From: Straminergon stramineum
Taxonomy: Eukaryota; Streptophyta; Bryopsida; Hypnales; Calliergonaceae
Reading direction: 5' to 3'
Assembly: GCA_963920665.1 (NCBI GenBank)
Contig: OY987263.1
Span: forward strand, 30,306,547-30,370,546
Length of the DNA: 64,000 bases
In this document: positions 12,601 to 25,205 of the stretch, in pieces
Layout of the letters: the number at the start of each line of letters is the position of its first letter
How positions within the stretch are numbered: position 1 is the first letter of the stretch
Made by a program: the position numbers and the translations under genes
The notes under the pieces: generated by a model
The model's database searches: none
Told to the model about the DNA's origin: nothing
What the model saw: only the letters and a program-made list of their open reading frames with translations

Positions 12601-13969
12601 CTCTGTGGCTGCGTCCACGCTGCTCCCGCCTGCCCAGGCTCCCTCCCACTCTCTGTTCCGAGGTATTTGGATTGGTGGCGTGCTTCCGTTGCTGCGGGAG
12701 GTGGAGTGCGCGCGACGCTGCGCCACATGGTCGTCGGACGTGGCGGGGGTGCTGCGACTGCTGCTTAGCCGCGCAGGGCGGGGGCGGGCGCTGCCGAGGC
12801 GAGGCGGAGAGCGCAGGGGGCGATATTCGTCGTGCGCTAGGGTTGGCAGCAGGCGCGTCGGGTGGCGGCTCGAATCCGCGGTCGCGGACTGTCGTTTAAT
12901 GCAGTTAGGTATGTGGCGATGGCTGGGGTTGGGCGGGGAGGGGCAGGTGCTGATGAGGGGCCCCATGGGGAGGTCGCGGGACGTTCCCGGGGCTTTTTAG
13001 GTTTTTCGACGACTGATTGGCCGGGCGGTGGCAGGCTTTGGGCGTTGTAGGGAGGAGTGTTTAGGTTGTGAGGACGAGCGTGGATCTGTGCGTTCGTGCC
13101 ACCGGTGGCCTCTTCCGTTTCTTTGTCCTTGCCCTAGACGTGGGGTTTGAACTCCCTCGACAGGAAGGCCCCTGTGCCATGGATTGCAGTAGGGTTGGAA
13201 GGAGCATGACCATTCGCGCAGAGCTCTCCTTTTCCGGAGGATTGCTGAGATTGGGATTGCTTGGATGGTTCTTGGGTGCGCTATGGGCCTTCGGTGGTCG
13301 TGATGGTATTTGGCATTGGATCCTTAGGTTTTCCCTTCCGGCATGAAGAGACCCTTGCGGGCCTGTGTCTTGTCCGTTAGAATTGGTGTGGGGGCCGAGA
13401 GGTTGTCAATTTTGGTTCTTTCCGCTGCCTCGGGGCGTTCCGGTGGACGGTGTGTGCCGGTCCATGCCCGAGACGATTTCTGCGTGGGATATTGTTCTTC
13501 CTCGTACCTCATGATTCTCGGTGCTCGCGCCCGGTGCCATTTCAGGGAGAGTGTGTTTTTAGCAGCGAGTGATCGGGATGAGCAGTCGGAGATGGACATT
13601 TTGATTCTGAAGGTTTCTCGCTGGCATTTGCCAATCGTATCCGCGATGGAGGTTGTAGGCCTCCTGTCAGCGAGCTTGTCACGAGTTGGAACGGATTGAT
13701 GGTAATTGGTCTGGAGGTTGTGTAGTTCCGTGGTTGTGGACGCCGCTTTCCGAATGGACGGGACGGTCCGCTGAATCGAGCGCCATGTTGGGTCCGAAGT
13801 TGGCCCGTTTGTTTTTAGTGCGTGTGTGTGTGTGTTTCCGGTTGGATCGGATTGGGGAGATGAGTGTTGGCGTCTGATTCTTTTGTCCCCCTTGGTGCAG
13901 GGTGTTTCTCAATCACGACCGGAGGAGTTGGTGGTGGAGTTCCTGCTGCAGGCGAGAGGAGCTTGAACC
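12600..13969 (+). other. Presumed 5' untranslated region and leader intron of the MOS1-like gene
   Basis: The region is GC-rich but has no frame that continues the protein. A good acceptor (CCCTTGGTGCAG|G) ends at 13900, just before the exon carrying the start codon, so a leader intron must precede it. A candidate donor is TTAG|GTATGT at 12909, giving an intron of 992 bases. An in-frame TGA lies six bases before the start codon. An ATG at 12727 opens a 13-codon upstream ORF ending at 12768. Confidence 0.4.
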
Positions 13970-16900
13970 ATGTTGTCAAGCGAGAGGAGGTTAGTAGGGC
14001 ATCTTCGTTTTGTATGATTTTGGGTGTGGAATGAGTCCTCTTTTTGCGCCGGAGTGGTTCTCTTAGTAGTAGTTTAGGGTTGACTAGTTTTGTGGTTGGT
14101 GACGCATTCCCGGGCCAATTGACGCTATGGAAGGGGTCGGGCCTGGTCTATTCGAGGGTGCCCTGAATCCTCCACTGTTGGGTTCCGAGAGGGATGAGAC
14201 GAGCTTTTGCAGCCCTTGCTTGTTCTGTGGCAAGGCGGTTCGGGGCCTTCGCAATTTGCGGAGTGGGCGAGCGGAACATGGATGTCCGTGGCCTAGCTAT
14301 GAGCTTTGTTTCTTTTTCATCCCCACCATTTTGCGCTCGTTCCCTGTCGTCGTGCCAAGTTGTCCGGATGTCAGGGTCCAACGAATCCCCGATTGCCTCT
14401 GGGGTGGGTTTGGAGGAGCTTGCGCGCTGAGAGTGGAGTTGGAGTTTTGAATTAGGTCCGAGTCAGGTGTGTGTGTGTCTTCTTGGGCTGCGATTGTGTT
14501 CGCGTGGCGTGGGACCAGCACGGTCTTTTTTGAGCATCAGTTTGTCGATCCCAGTGGTGCGGCCCGTGGAGAACGGTCGGAAGGGTTTAGGGTCTGTGCG
14601 TTGATTTCTATGGGGTGTGTGAGAATCTTGTCCCGTTGCTTGTATTCGTTGTGGTGTCGAAGTGTTGATCAGGAGTTCCATGTTTGTTTTTTTGTGCAGG
14701 GGGAGCTCGGCTCGCCGGGGTATGACGGTGCTGGGCAAGATACCTGCAGTACCTAAGCCCATCAACTTACCAAGCCAACGGTGCGATCCTTCTCCTTCCT
14801 GACTGCATATGTGAATTCTGTCCAGTCCCTCCGAAATGGCCCCCTTTGGAAGTCCAGCTGCGCACGTTGAGTTGGTTCCGGTGGACGTGGGATGCGTTAA
14901 CTGGAGTTTCTGACTTGTGGGATGGCTCGTCCTTTTCAGGTTGGAGAATCGTGGACTGGATCCTAACGTGGAGATCGTTCCGAGGTAATGCCGTTGGGCG
15001 ATGTGGTGCGCCGTGGGCTGACTGGGGATAGACGAGGGGTTTAGTGGAGAGTTTGGTTTGGTTGGATGAGTGAGTGCGTTTGGTGTCCCACGGGCAGTTG
15101 GTTCTGGAAAAGGAGTCGCCTTTGATCCGATTCGTGAACTTGAGGGGTCCGCGTTGGTCCAGCCTATATTAGGGTTCCCCGTCGTTGGTTTGGAGGGTCC
15201 GGGTTTGTGTTCAGGGTGTGTTTGTTTGTGTGTGGGGAAGGTGTTGGATGTGGTAGCGGTTCGTTCGCCTGTGTTGGACGGGGCGTCGTTGATTCCATTT
15301 TTGGTTAGTTGGCTCGTGAATGCCTTGTGTGTGATCGGGTTTTTTGTGGAAGATATTGGGTGGTGGCGGGTGTCGAGTGGACGGGGAGTTGGGCGTCCGA
15401 TATCTTATTCGGTGTGGGACCTGTTGTTCTGATGTAGTGGTGGGTGGCATGCACGAAGGAGCGGAACTGAACTGACTTTCCGTGCGTGTTGTTGTGGTTG
15501 ACAGAGGGAGCGTTAGCTGGGGATCGACCGGTCGTTCGCCGCCGACCAGTAGCAACGCATGGGGGACTCCGGCCCAGGCCTCGTCTCCACCTAGCAGCGG
15601 CGGAGCGTGGGGTTCGAGATCTGGGGGCAGCAGTGGTGTGAGTGGAGGAGCAGCGTCGTCGGGTCCGGGGCACATTCCGCGTCCCAGTTCCGGAGGCAGT
15701 GGAACCCGACCGACTTCGGGAGGTCCGGGCGCGCGTCCCTCGTCTGCGGAGGGCATCGACTTGACGCAGCAGTCGTCGGATTCGTTTTCGAGCAGCGTCC
15801 ACTCGAGCGGTGCGTGGGGTGCGAGACCCTCTTCGGCTTCGGGAGTGTTAGGTCAAGCCCAACCGCAGCTGGCTCAATCTCAATCTCGTCCTCGTAGTGC
15901 GGACATCGCCCGCCCGAACCGCAATCTTTCGGAGTTTGGGGACCAATCGGGGTCAGCAGGCAGCGCGGCATGGGGGAACCGTGGCCCTCCTCGTCGACTG
16001 GTATGTCCGTGTTGTGTTTGTTGTTTCGTTCGAGATGCATCGTGTGGATTTGTCGGGACGTTTTTTGGAATTGGATGTGCTGTTGGGGATACATGGTAGA
16101 TTTTCCAGAGGCCTCGTGGATGGAGGCGTTGGCTCTGTGGGCCGATCGCCGAAGGTCAGAGAGATGATGTGTGGGATTGTCGTTTGTGTTTCAGGGGGAA
16201 GAGCCTCATCAGGTTTCGCGTTTTCAGTTGACGAGGACGGATTTTCCAACGCTGGGTTCCGAGAAGAACCCCGACCTCCGGCCGCAGCAGAGTAAGTTGG
16301 CCGCCGTGTGCCCGACATTTGCGCGTTTCTGTTCTGCCTAGTCCGGAGAAATGGACTGCTTGATCCGCAGGCTGAGGTGTTGTTCTTGTTGCATGATGTG
16401 TAGGCAACTCTGGTGCTGATCGTGGGACTCCAGTGGACGCGAAGGGTCCGCATCCCGAGGAGAGGGGTCCTCCGACGCCACCCGTTCCTCATGGTAGGTT
16501 CCCTTGGTGTGTGTGTGTGGCCTTTTCCTGTCGTCCTGGATTGCAGGTGTGTGCGTGAGTCGGGAGTGGTGAATGGAATGTGGATGTGGTTGGAAGCTGA
16601 TGCCAGTGCCCCGCTGAGAGCGTGTGTTGTTTTTGCAGAAGATGCTCCCGCGATGGGTCCTGGCAGCGGGTATGGTCATCCTGATCGGGGTGCGTCCGAG
16701 AGTTGGAGGAGAGAGTCTGGAGCGTTCCAAGGTCCGCCTCCTCCCGGAGCGGAAGGGAATTGGCACAGGGACGGTCCGCCCGCGCGTCCCTCTTTCGGCG
16801 GCCCCGTCGCTCCGTCGGAGAGCTGGCGCCGCGAGGGTGCTCCGTCGGGCGGTCCCTCGGACGACAACTGGCGTCGTGGGGGAGCTCCCCCCGTGGGTCA

Positions 16901-19900
16901 GTACGGGCCTCCTCCGGGTCCGGGTCATTATGGGCACGAGGGTCCTGGTTTCATGCACCAAGGTCGTTTCGGTCCCGGTCCGGCGGGTTTCGGTCGCGGC
17001 GCGCCAGGTCCGGGTGGTTACGGTCATCCGGGTGAGATGTACGGCAATTCGGGCCCGTTGCTGCGCCCCGGCGGTCCCATGCACGGGATGCGCCCGAACA
17101 TGTTTCAGGGTCCCGTTCCTTACGATGGTTTCTATGGGCCTCCTCCTCCGGGTGCGGGGTACCAGGGCATGGAGGATCCGGAGCGGATGATGATGGGTCC
17201 GTACGGCGGCTTCGCGCAGCACCGGGGTCCTCCTCCGGACGCGTTCGGTCGTTTTCCGCACGGGGGTATGAACCAGGGCCCCCGCCATCCCCCGAGCAGC
17301 AGCGTGCGCGAGCGCGAGCGCGGTGAGTCGGTCGGAGGAGATGGGTACCACGAAGGTCAAAATTTCCACAAGGAAGGACCTGACGGTGCAGGTCCCAAAG
17401 AGGGTCGGGTGTACGGGGATCGTCACGGCGGTGGCGTTCCCGAGGGCGTCGAGAACCGGCGATTCCCGTTGCATCGCGGCGGTGCCGGTGGGGGAGTGGA
17501 CGTGCACGGTCAGGGTCCTCGAGGAGGGTCCAGCGTTCCTCCCGGCGGTCACCGCGACTGGGGTGCGGCTGCCAGCAGCGACGAGCCGATGGACTTCTCG
17601 AAGCCCGTGTTCGAGGAGGAAGTGGCGTCCGCCTCCCCGCTTGGTTCTGGCAAGCAGTCCCCTTCGCCGGTCACGCGGGAGGAGAGTTCGGTGGAAGAGG
17701 TGAAGCGTGAAGACGTGAGGTCGAATGCCGAAAAGGACAAGGACGTGGTGGAAGTGGAGAGCGCGAAGGCCGAGGAGAAGAGGGAAGTGGTGGCTGTGAA
17801 GAGCGATGCCGTGGCTGCAGTGAGGAGCTCGGAAGGTGCGTCGGCGGCGAAGAGCAAGGTCGGCGAGGTGTCGGAAGGTCCGGCACCGTTGGAGAGAAAG
17901 TTTCCGAGTGTGGTGGACAAGGAGGTCGTGGCGAGGATCGTGACCAAGGAGGTTCCCGGGAAGTGGGAGAGGAGCAGCAAGCGCGGCGACAGCCAGCTGC
18001 GGGAGGTGATCGGTCCTGGCAGTGGCGGCGCACCCCAGTCTTCGAACGTTCGATCCGGTCAGCCCTCGAGTGTCGGTCCGGGTAAATCCAGCATTCTGGG
18101 GAATGCTCCCCGGAATGCAGGCGTGGACCTGCAACATCCCGTGCAAGAGAAGGCCGTCGCCGTGAGTGCTCCCAGTTCCGAGGGCGAGGCTCCAGCGGGC
18201 GTCGAGAAAGGACGCATGTTGAGACGTCCAGAGAGTCCGAAAGTGGAGTCCGCAGCTGGGTCCGTGGAGGGATCCGGGCCTCCGACGGGGCCAGTGCAGG
18301 AGAGCCTTGGTAAGGAAGGTCCGAAAGCGAAAGGGAAGCCGTCTTCGCATGACGGGGAGAAGGAGTGGAGGCCGAAAGTTCCGATCGCGGAAGCCAGCCC
18401 TCGAGTTGCGACGCCGAAAGCGGGCTTGAGCTCTTCTTCCACTTCGGGGCCAGACCAGCCGGAGGAGGGCGCTGCGGACTCCGACAGCGGTCCTCAACCT
18501 GGTTCGTATGACTACGACGAGCAGGTACGGGATCCTCCCTAGGTGTTGTCTGTAGCTTGAAGTGCTGTGAAATGTGTCCCGTTGCACTTGACGTCGTCCT
18601 TTGTCGTGGCGGTGTTGGGGATCCTGGTTTTGGTTATCGTGCGTGAGTATTTTCACAATGCGAAGTCCGTGTGCGTGCCGCTCGGTCGATTTGGACGTTC
18701 CGTGTTTCCTGGCCTTGCCAAGGCCGTTATTGCTGACGACGGTGGTGTGATGTCTGTCAGCGATTAAAGATGAAGGAGATTGCCGCACAACGGGCCCGGC
18801 AGTTGCAGAAGGAAGAGGAGGAACGAATCAAGGATCAGAAGGCCAAGGCTCGGGCGAAGCTGGAGGAGCTGGATCGCAGATCTACCGTTGTCCCGGCAGG
18901 AAGTGGGGAGGACGCGGACTTGGATTCGTGGAAGCCGAGCGCGGAGGTGGAAGAAGTTGAGCCGGCCGAGGAGAGCCCGGCGGTGGAGGCCGAAGCGTCG
19001 GTTCCGAGTGGCAGCGTCGGCCCGAAGCGTGGCGTCCGCAACGAGCATGGCAAACGCGAGCGCGACAGGAAGGCGAGCGGTCGAAAAGCAGTGATCGGGG
19101 AGTCGGCGAAAGGCAAGGCGAGCGGCGGTGTCGGTCAGGTTTCCGCCCTCCTCCCCCCTCCTTTGGCGACCTCCGGTCCTCTGTTGTCGACGCCCGCGCC
19201 TGTTCCCGAAGCGTACGGCCCCCCATCGAGTTTGCCGCGTGAGTCTCGTCAGCGGGGGAGGCCGGAGAAGAAACAGGTGGTGGCCAAGAGCGAGGAGGGC
19301 GTCCGTGCGGTGCCCGTAGCGCCGACCGTTGCATTCCCCGACCCCCCTTCCTCGGAAGCGGAAGCGAACGGGGGCTGGAGCATGGACAAGCCGTTGCCGC
19401 AGGAGTCCTATTCGGCCCCCGCTGTCCATTCGGTTCCGATTTTGACGGAGGGTTCTGGCCTGGTTCGCAAGAACAAGAACAGTCGCAACGTGCGGAACCG
19501 CCCCCGTCCGGAAGCCGCGCCGATGACGGCCGAGAGCATCCAGTTTGGGGACATCGTTTCCGGTCTGCACATCCCTTCGTACCAGCCCATCGTGGGAGGC
19601 GAGCCGGTTGTGGAGTCCGTAAGCGCCTCCTTCCACGTGGAATCGGGCAAGGATGTGAACGTGAGCGTGTCCGGGGATGCTCTGACCGGCGACGAAGGCT
19701 CTGCCGTGTCGACGAACGGGGATGCCTCGGGCAAGAGGATGCAACGCAAGAGTCGCGGTGCTCGTCGCGGTCCTGGCAGAAGCGATCGTGGGTCCCTGGA
19801 GCAGCGCGCCGCGGAGAAGTCCCACGTCGGCGACAGCATGGTGTGGGCTCCGGTGCGTTCTCCCGGAGCGGGAGCGGGAGCGGTTGTCGGGAACAAGGTG

Positions 19901-21502
19901 GAGCGTGGTCCGTCGATCGATCCGCCTCCGAAGGAAGAGAGCAGTTCCGCCCAGCAGCAGGCACGCGCCAAGCGTGCCGAGATGGAGCGGTACACTCCGA
20001 AGCCTTTGATGAAATACCAGGAAAGTTCGGATCATGGCGCTGGTCATCAGCACTCCCCAGCGGCAGTAGGCCCGAGTTCTCAGGGGTTCGTCCCGGCTTC
20101 TGTGTCCTCGTCGGAGTCTACACGCGCGACTTCTTCGGCGGAGAGCAAGCAGTCTGCGTCTGCAGATGGGAAGGTGAATCAAGACGTTCGGGGCGTGGAG
20201 TCTGGGACGAAGGTTGGGAAGTCTCATGGATCCTGGCGTCAGAGGGGTTCCGGGAGCGAGCGTGCGTCGGAGGTCGCGAAGGAATCCCCCGCTGCCGTGA
20301 ATGTTTCGGGATCGGGTCCTGCGGATTCGGGACCTCCTCGTCCGCGCGCGGAGCAGCGAGGCGTCGGCGGTCCAGGTCCGTCTCGTCGCCACCCGACCGC
20401 ATCGGATCATGTTCTTGCGACGCCAGCAGCGTCCGCCCCCGTCGCTCCGGCTGCAGCAGTTGTAGGAGCGGTTGCTGGCGTGTCCGAAAGGGAGCACCCG
20501 GCGGATAAGAAGCTTTATCAGCCCCCCCGCCCTGGGTCTGCAGCCGCTCCACGTGGCCAAGATCATCGCGTTCCAGAGCCCCGAGGCCAGGATATTCGGG
20601 GTCAAGATTTCCGAGGGCAGGATCACCGAGGCCAAGATTACCGCGTTCAGGGTCCGCATGGTTCCGAGCCGAAGAGGCACGATCAAGGTCCGGCACCCCA
20701 TTCTCGGCATTCCAACGCTCCATCGGATAGGGCAGGTCCCGTGGAGAACCTGGGATCTCAGCAGCATCCGCATCCGCCACCGCAACAGCATCGTAACGGG
20801 GGTGGGCAGCATCATCCGAGGAGTCAGAACCCGGACAAAGAGCAGGCACCAAGCCACCAGACCTACGCGACTCCTCACTCGCAGCAGAAGTCCCATGCGG
20901 GAGCGGTCCCCAAGGAGCCAAGTCATCCGTCGTCTCGAGAGCGGGATGGACTCCAGGAGCATCCTTCGCGGGGGGGCGGTCCGCATTTTGTGGAGGCGGG
21001 CGAGCAGGTGTCCAATCATCGAGGAGGTCGTCCCGAGAGGGATCAGGCGTCGAGGCCGTCTTCCGGTCAGCAGCGAGGTCAGGGCCATTGGCAACAGACG
21101 GGCGTGGGTGAAGGGTACCGGTCCCGTGTGCCTCCGGCGGAGCGAGAGTCGACGGTGGCTCCTCAGTTCGGTCGGACGGAATCGTCCAAGCCGGCGGCGA
21201 CGGAGTCGCAGCGTCCTGTGCCAGTGGAGCATGCGGTTCAGCAGCCGAGCGGAGCGGTTCATCAGGCAGTCCCGGCGTCCATCCCAAGTCCGAAAGGAGA
21301 GGTCGGGAATTGGGAGGGAGCCGGTGACGGTCCGGCGGTGTCTCGCGGCAGGGATTACAATCACGGTCGGCGCGGTCGTTTCGGTGGTCGTTCGGGTCCT
21401 CGTAACGTGGAGATGGAAAGTCGCCGTGAGGCTCCTTCTAGCAAGCAACGCCTGGTAATTAACGCCACAGGTGGTGCCGTGCCCAGTCCAGTTGCAGGTT
21501 AG
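13970..21502 (+). CDS. MOS1: MOS1-like protein (BAT2/PRRC2 N-terminal domain), 8 coding exons
   Basis: Exons are 13970-13989, 14700-14780, 14940-14984, 15505-16000, 16195-16291, 16404-16493, 16639-18524 and 18761-21502. All junctions are GT-AG and keep the frame, giving about 1818 aa; Arabidopsis MOS1 is about 1400. The N-terminus reads MTVLGKIPAVPKPINLPSQR and then LENRGLDPNVEIVPRGSVSW, the conserved BAT2_N start shared with MOS1. Next come Ser/Gly-rich 'RPSSASGV' and 'RPRSAD' blocks, a DFPTLGSEKNPD motif (exon 5), Gly/Pro-rich 'YGPPPPG' stretches (exon 7), a charged helix (MKEIAAQRARQLQKEEEE, start of exon 8) that is conserved in MOS1, tandem RGQD repeats and a C-terminal RGRFGGRSG. Most of the chain looks disordered. 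In Arabidopsis, MOS1 tunes expression of the immune receptor SNC1; a role here is inferred. The start is fixed by ACCATGT after an in-frame TGA. The C-terminus is less certain: a donor at 21498 and an acceptor at 21942 would change only the last few residues. Confidence 0.88.
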
Positions 21503-22650
21503 CCAGGTTAGTGATTTGTCATGCTCCTCGTGTGGCACGGATGAAGGAAAGCGAATCTGGCCTTCATCCGGGGTTTGTAGTTCCTGTGTCACCCGATCGT
21601 CGATGAGCGGCCGGGGTGTGTTTGGGACTCTATCAGGCTCGGTTGGCGACTCGCTCGTGGTGGTTCGTAGTCGTTTAGTTCTGCCTGAGCTTGAAGTTGT
21701 GGAGCTGTTTTTGTTGTGAGCGATTCGGTAGGATTGGCGGGGTCTGCGTTGCATGCAGTTTCCTGTTGGTCTGGAGGTGTCGGAGTGTGTTCAGGTCGTG
21801 CTTTGTTGTCGTCAGTCTGGTTTTGACTGGAGTTGATGTGGGTTCCATTCTGTGCGAGCGGTTGAGTAGTTGGTAATGGTGTCGTGTATCTAGCGTTCCT
21901 GGCATGGTGGAATGTCTGACGCGTGCTGGAACTGCGTTTCAGGTGAGTTGACGAACTAACGGCATGAGCATGTGGGTCGGCGCGTCGCTGAAGTGATTGA
22001 CGAAGTGCTCCGCAAGGCGCACGGGATCGCTTCCTCGAATCTGGGACCCATTTTACGGCTGCTGCTACGTCCGGGGCAAGTCGGTTGACGATCCGCCGGA
22101 TGCTGAAGGAGTACTGAAGGATGCAAGGGTCACCGGCTTGCCTGGAAGAGTTTGATGCGCTTCGTCTTCGAGGAGAAGGATTCAAGGATTTCGTGCCAGG
22201 ACATTGTCGACGCGCGCAAGGTTTTCTGAAGTGGCCGGGTTAATAGCACCCAAGCAGTGTGAGGATAGGGGACTCCTGGTAGGGGACTTTTAGACGGAGT
22301 GCTCTGCTGATTTTTCGGCAACTGACTCCGGACTATGAGGTTTTCTGTACAAACTTGTGTCTGTAAGGCCCTCGGTTTCCGCATCTTCATGTACCAGTAC
22401 TGTAGTTGTGTTGGAGGGACTTGAGAGGCTTTTTTTTATTCATGAAGTCTCTGAAACACTCGATTAATTTTCGCAGGCTTTGATTCAGCGCAGTGCCTTG
22501 AAATTGGTTTTGTCGGATTTGATCGTCGGTCCTTGAGGTGTTGAGTTTGTGGGGGTTAATACTGAGGGTAGCATTATTGTGAATATATGTCAAGATTATG
22601 TGTGTTGTGGTATACGGTGGTTTTAATGGGAAGGTGTGCATTGTCAAATT
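21503..22650 (+). other. 3' untranslated region of the MOS1-like gene, probably with an intron
   Basis: The DNA stays GC-rich and non-coding to about 22.4 kb and then turns AT-rich. CCAG|GTTAGTG (21506) or GCAG|GTTAGC (21498) is a good donor, and GCGTTTCAG| at 21942 is a good acceptor, so a 3' intron of about 440 bases is likely. The poly(A) site was not located. Confidence 0.4.
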
Positions 22651-22724
22651 TGCTCCTGCCCTAGAGGTGTCCTAACGCTGAGTTTTTTATCGGAGTTTTT
22701 AGCGCAATAGTAATGATTACTTAA

Positions 22725-22946
22725 CTCTTGAACGACGCTGCGAACGATTATTGTCCGACGAATGACAAGGAATTCTCCTGTATGGGACAGAATTGCAACT
22801 ATTCATCCTCTGAATTAGGGGTGGAAAGGGAAAATCTTCTACAGTAGTTTGACTCCCAATGATTATATCTGGTTTTTCTAAAGTGGATGATTTCACCCGG
22901 TTCCAAAATGGCTGATTTTCATGGTCAGCAGCCCGGCGTTCAAGGG
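22725..22946 (-). mobile_element. Short TTAA-type MITE, family C, copy 1
   Basis: Termini are TTAA|CTCTTGAACGACGC (22721) and GGCGTTCAAGGG|TTAA (22947-22950), 222 bp. The reverse complement aligns end to end with 60057-60277 and with the reverse complement of 62280-62517, sharing GTGACATCATCC-like, GGAAGTCAAACTACTGTAGA and GAATAGTTG blocks. It lies just beyond the 3' end of the MOS1-like gene. Confidence 0.8.
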
Positions 22947-23356
22947 TTAATTGTGGGTATGCTTTTAGTGCCACCTGCCGATTCCGACTTTAAACATTCA
23001 TAACTTATTACAGAAGATTCCCAAAAATATGAATTTAAGTGGCTCTATTCATCTTTTGAGAAAATTGGATGAAATATGCTTCACAAGAAGTTTTTAATGT
23101 CGTTGACTTTAAATCTTCTGGAATGAGTATGAAAACTATTCTAATTCATGAATTGGTTTGCAGACCAACTATCTTAAACTTTGTCAACAATATTTTGTGA
23201 TTTGCAATCAACAACTCATGTTTAGATGAAATTGTGAAGTAGAAAATAGCTTATATATGATGACTATTGGACTACCTTAGGAAGACCATATTTGATAAAA
23301 TGTGAAGGCTTGTGAGTGGAGACATTGATTAGTGGTACTTTTAGCTATAACAAGGA

Positions 23357-23518
23357 ATCTCACACATTTTGGTTGATGTTTTGTGTTAGATCTAATACAA
23401 TTGTGTTTAAAATAATGCAATTTTAACATTCTTTTAGTCATAGATATGTTAAATTTGCATTATTTACAACACAATTGTGTTAGATGTAACACAAAACATC
23501 AATTAGAATGTGTGAGAT
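23357..23518. mobile_element. Foldback MITE-like hairpin
   Basis: Inverted arms of about 70 bases: ATCTCACACATTTTGGTTGA pairs with TCAATTAGAATGTGTGAGAT, followed by pairing TTTTGTGTTAGAT, AATTGTGTT and GCATTATTT words. The loop is about 20 bases. It has no coding capacity and would form a stable hairpin if transcribed. Confidence 0.65.
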
Positions 23519-23759
23519 ATCTTCTAGTGCTACAAAACCTCAACCCTTTTTAAGCAAACCCCTTTTGACTTTCATGACTTTCATGTTTGCAATTCAAAAT
23601 GAAACCTCAATTCTTTTTAACCAAATATTTTTCATATTCATGTTTGTACTGCAACATTTTATATGATATATGAAGGTCTAATGAGACTATTTTTAACAAA
23701 ATGGCAATTCAAAATCAAGAATTTTAAAAAGAAAAATTGTAGGTTTTTGCATATAATTA

Positions 23760-23840
23760 TTCTTTCTGTCTCAAAATAAATTTGTAGTTTCCAATGGGAC
23801 ACTGTAAGAGTGCAATAGATTTATTTTGAGTCTAAGGGAC
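23760..23840. mobile_element. Stowaway-like MITE (Tc1/mariner type)
   Basis: The left end TTCTTTCTGTCTCAAAATAA follows TA, and the right end, read in reverse complement, is GTCCCTTAGACTCAAAATAA before TA. This matches the plant Stowaway terminal pattern (CTCCCTCYGTYYCAAAATAA) and its TA duplication. At about 81 bp it is short and therefore internally deleted. Confidence 0.55.
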
Positions 23841-24559
23841 TATATGAGTATACCATGTATTTTTGAAACTCAACTTCATAATGTATTGTTAAAAATTTCT
23901 TGCATTGATGTACACATTTAGAACATTTTAGATTCTTGCACCTAGATATATTGAAGATCGGTTAATGTTTGAAGTTAGTTTTAGGCACTTGTATTTTAGT
24001 GGATTTCCATTCTTTCATTTTTGTCTTCAAATTTCGAGCGCATTGAAAGTTTTATAAATTTTTCTTTTTCCCTATGGGATTGTAACCATTCAATGAACTT
24101 GAAGGTACATTTATACAATTTATGCAACTTATTGCACTTGGCACTAGGCACTTCCCATCTACACTTTTGCTTAGTCATATAAATTGCTTCTCTTTTTCAA
24201 TGGAAGGAAGATATACTACAAATTTGCAAAATGCATATTATTCCCTACTATTTGGAAAGTCAAATGTCTTCCCCACAAAGGAGTTGTACATGTTTTGGTT
24301 GTCATGTAGATTACAAGGTTGTCTTCAAGTGTAAAAGTGTTAGGTGCGTGTAGTGAGGATGGTACAAGGGTTGTAATTAGCCCTTGGGATTCCAAGCCCT
24401 ACTCACTACCCCAAATAGGGACAACTTTTACAATGCACATCTAGGTAGTCTACATCTACAACTACATTCGTTCTAGGTTATTATGTTTTCTATTTAAAAC
24501 CCAAAGTTCCATTGTCCCTATTCACGACAAAATGAATTTTGGATAGGCTCATGTAACAT

Positions 24560-24900
24560 CAATTTTTGACTTTTTTTTCTAAAACTATCATTCAAGATTG
24601 AAAATCACATTAACCATATAGGAATCTAATTTTTATTTCAATCATTGCCCAAGTGCAAATGTTATGCCACAATAAGCTCAAAGCAGAGGGACTGGGCAAC
24701 CAAAAAGTTCCATAGAAACTTGAAATAAAAATTCTTCATTTTTTTTATATATTATTATTTTGTCTCCATGGATAGCTTGATTTATCCCATTTGTGTTAAT
24801 GATGTGAAAGTCATGGAGTTTCTTGTTTTGCAGGCAATCACATATACTCATTCCCTTTTGAACTCAATTTTCAAAATTTTCAAAAAATAAATTTTCACAA
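24560..24900 (+). repeat. Partial family-T3 element copy
   Basis: Blocks match 43090-43370 of the complete T3 element: GTTATGCC(A/C)(C/A)AATAAGCTCAAA, the GTCTCCATGGATAGCTTGATT region and the GTGAAAGTCATGGAGTTTCTTGTTTTG region. The ends were not found, so the boundaries are approximate. Confidence 0.45.
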
Positions 24901-25205
24901 AGTGAAATGTCAACATAAATTAAGTGAAATACTTCAAAAAAATAATCACTATAATGTTATGGTTGAATCCAAAAAATTAATGAATATATGAAAAAAATTT
25001 AGCTACCCTTATTGAGACTATAAACACATAGGACTTCAAAATTTTACAACCAATTTGTCAGAATAGGCAAAAATTAATACTCCAAAATCTAGTACTCCGT
25101 AACATTTTACAAGTTCACTCAAAAAATAATTAAAAAAACACTAAACTTTGATTTTACATTGGCATGCGTCCAAAGTGCAAAAGCCCAAAACTCCCATTCC
25201 ATTAA

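Noticed and set aside
16338..18788. Very long open frame on the minus strand opposite the MOS1-like exon 7
   Set aside because: It is a GC-rich shadow of a real exon: Arg/His/Thr-rich composition, no recognisable domain, and the plus strand carries conserved MOS1 motifs with consistent splice sites.
18764..21754. 996-codon open frame on the minus strand opposite exon 8
   Set aside because: Same reason: it is the antisense of the conserved exon, with biased low-complexity composition and no homology.
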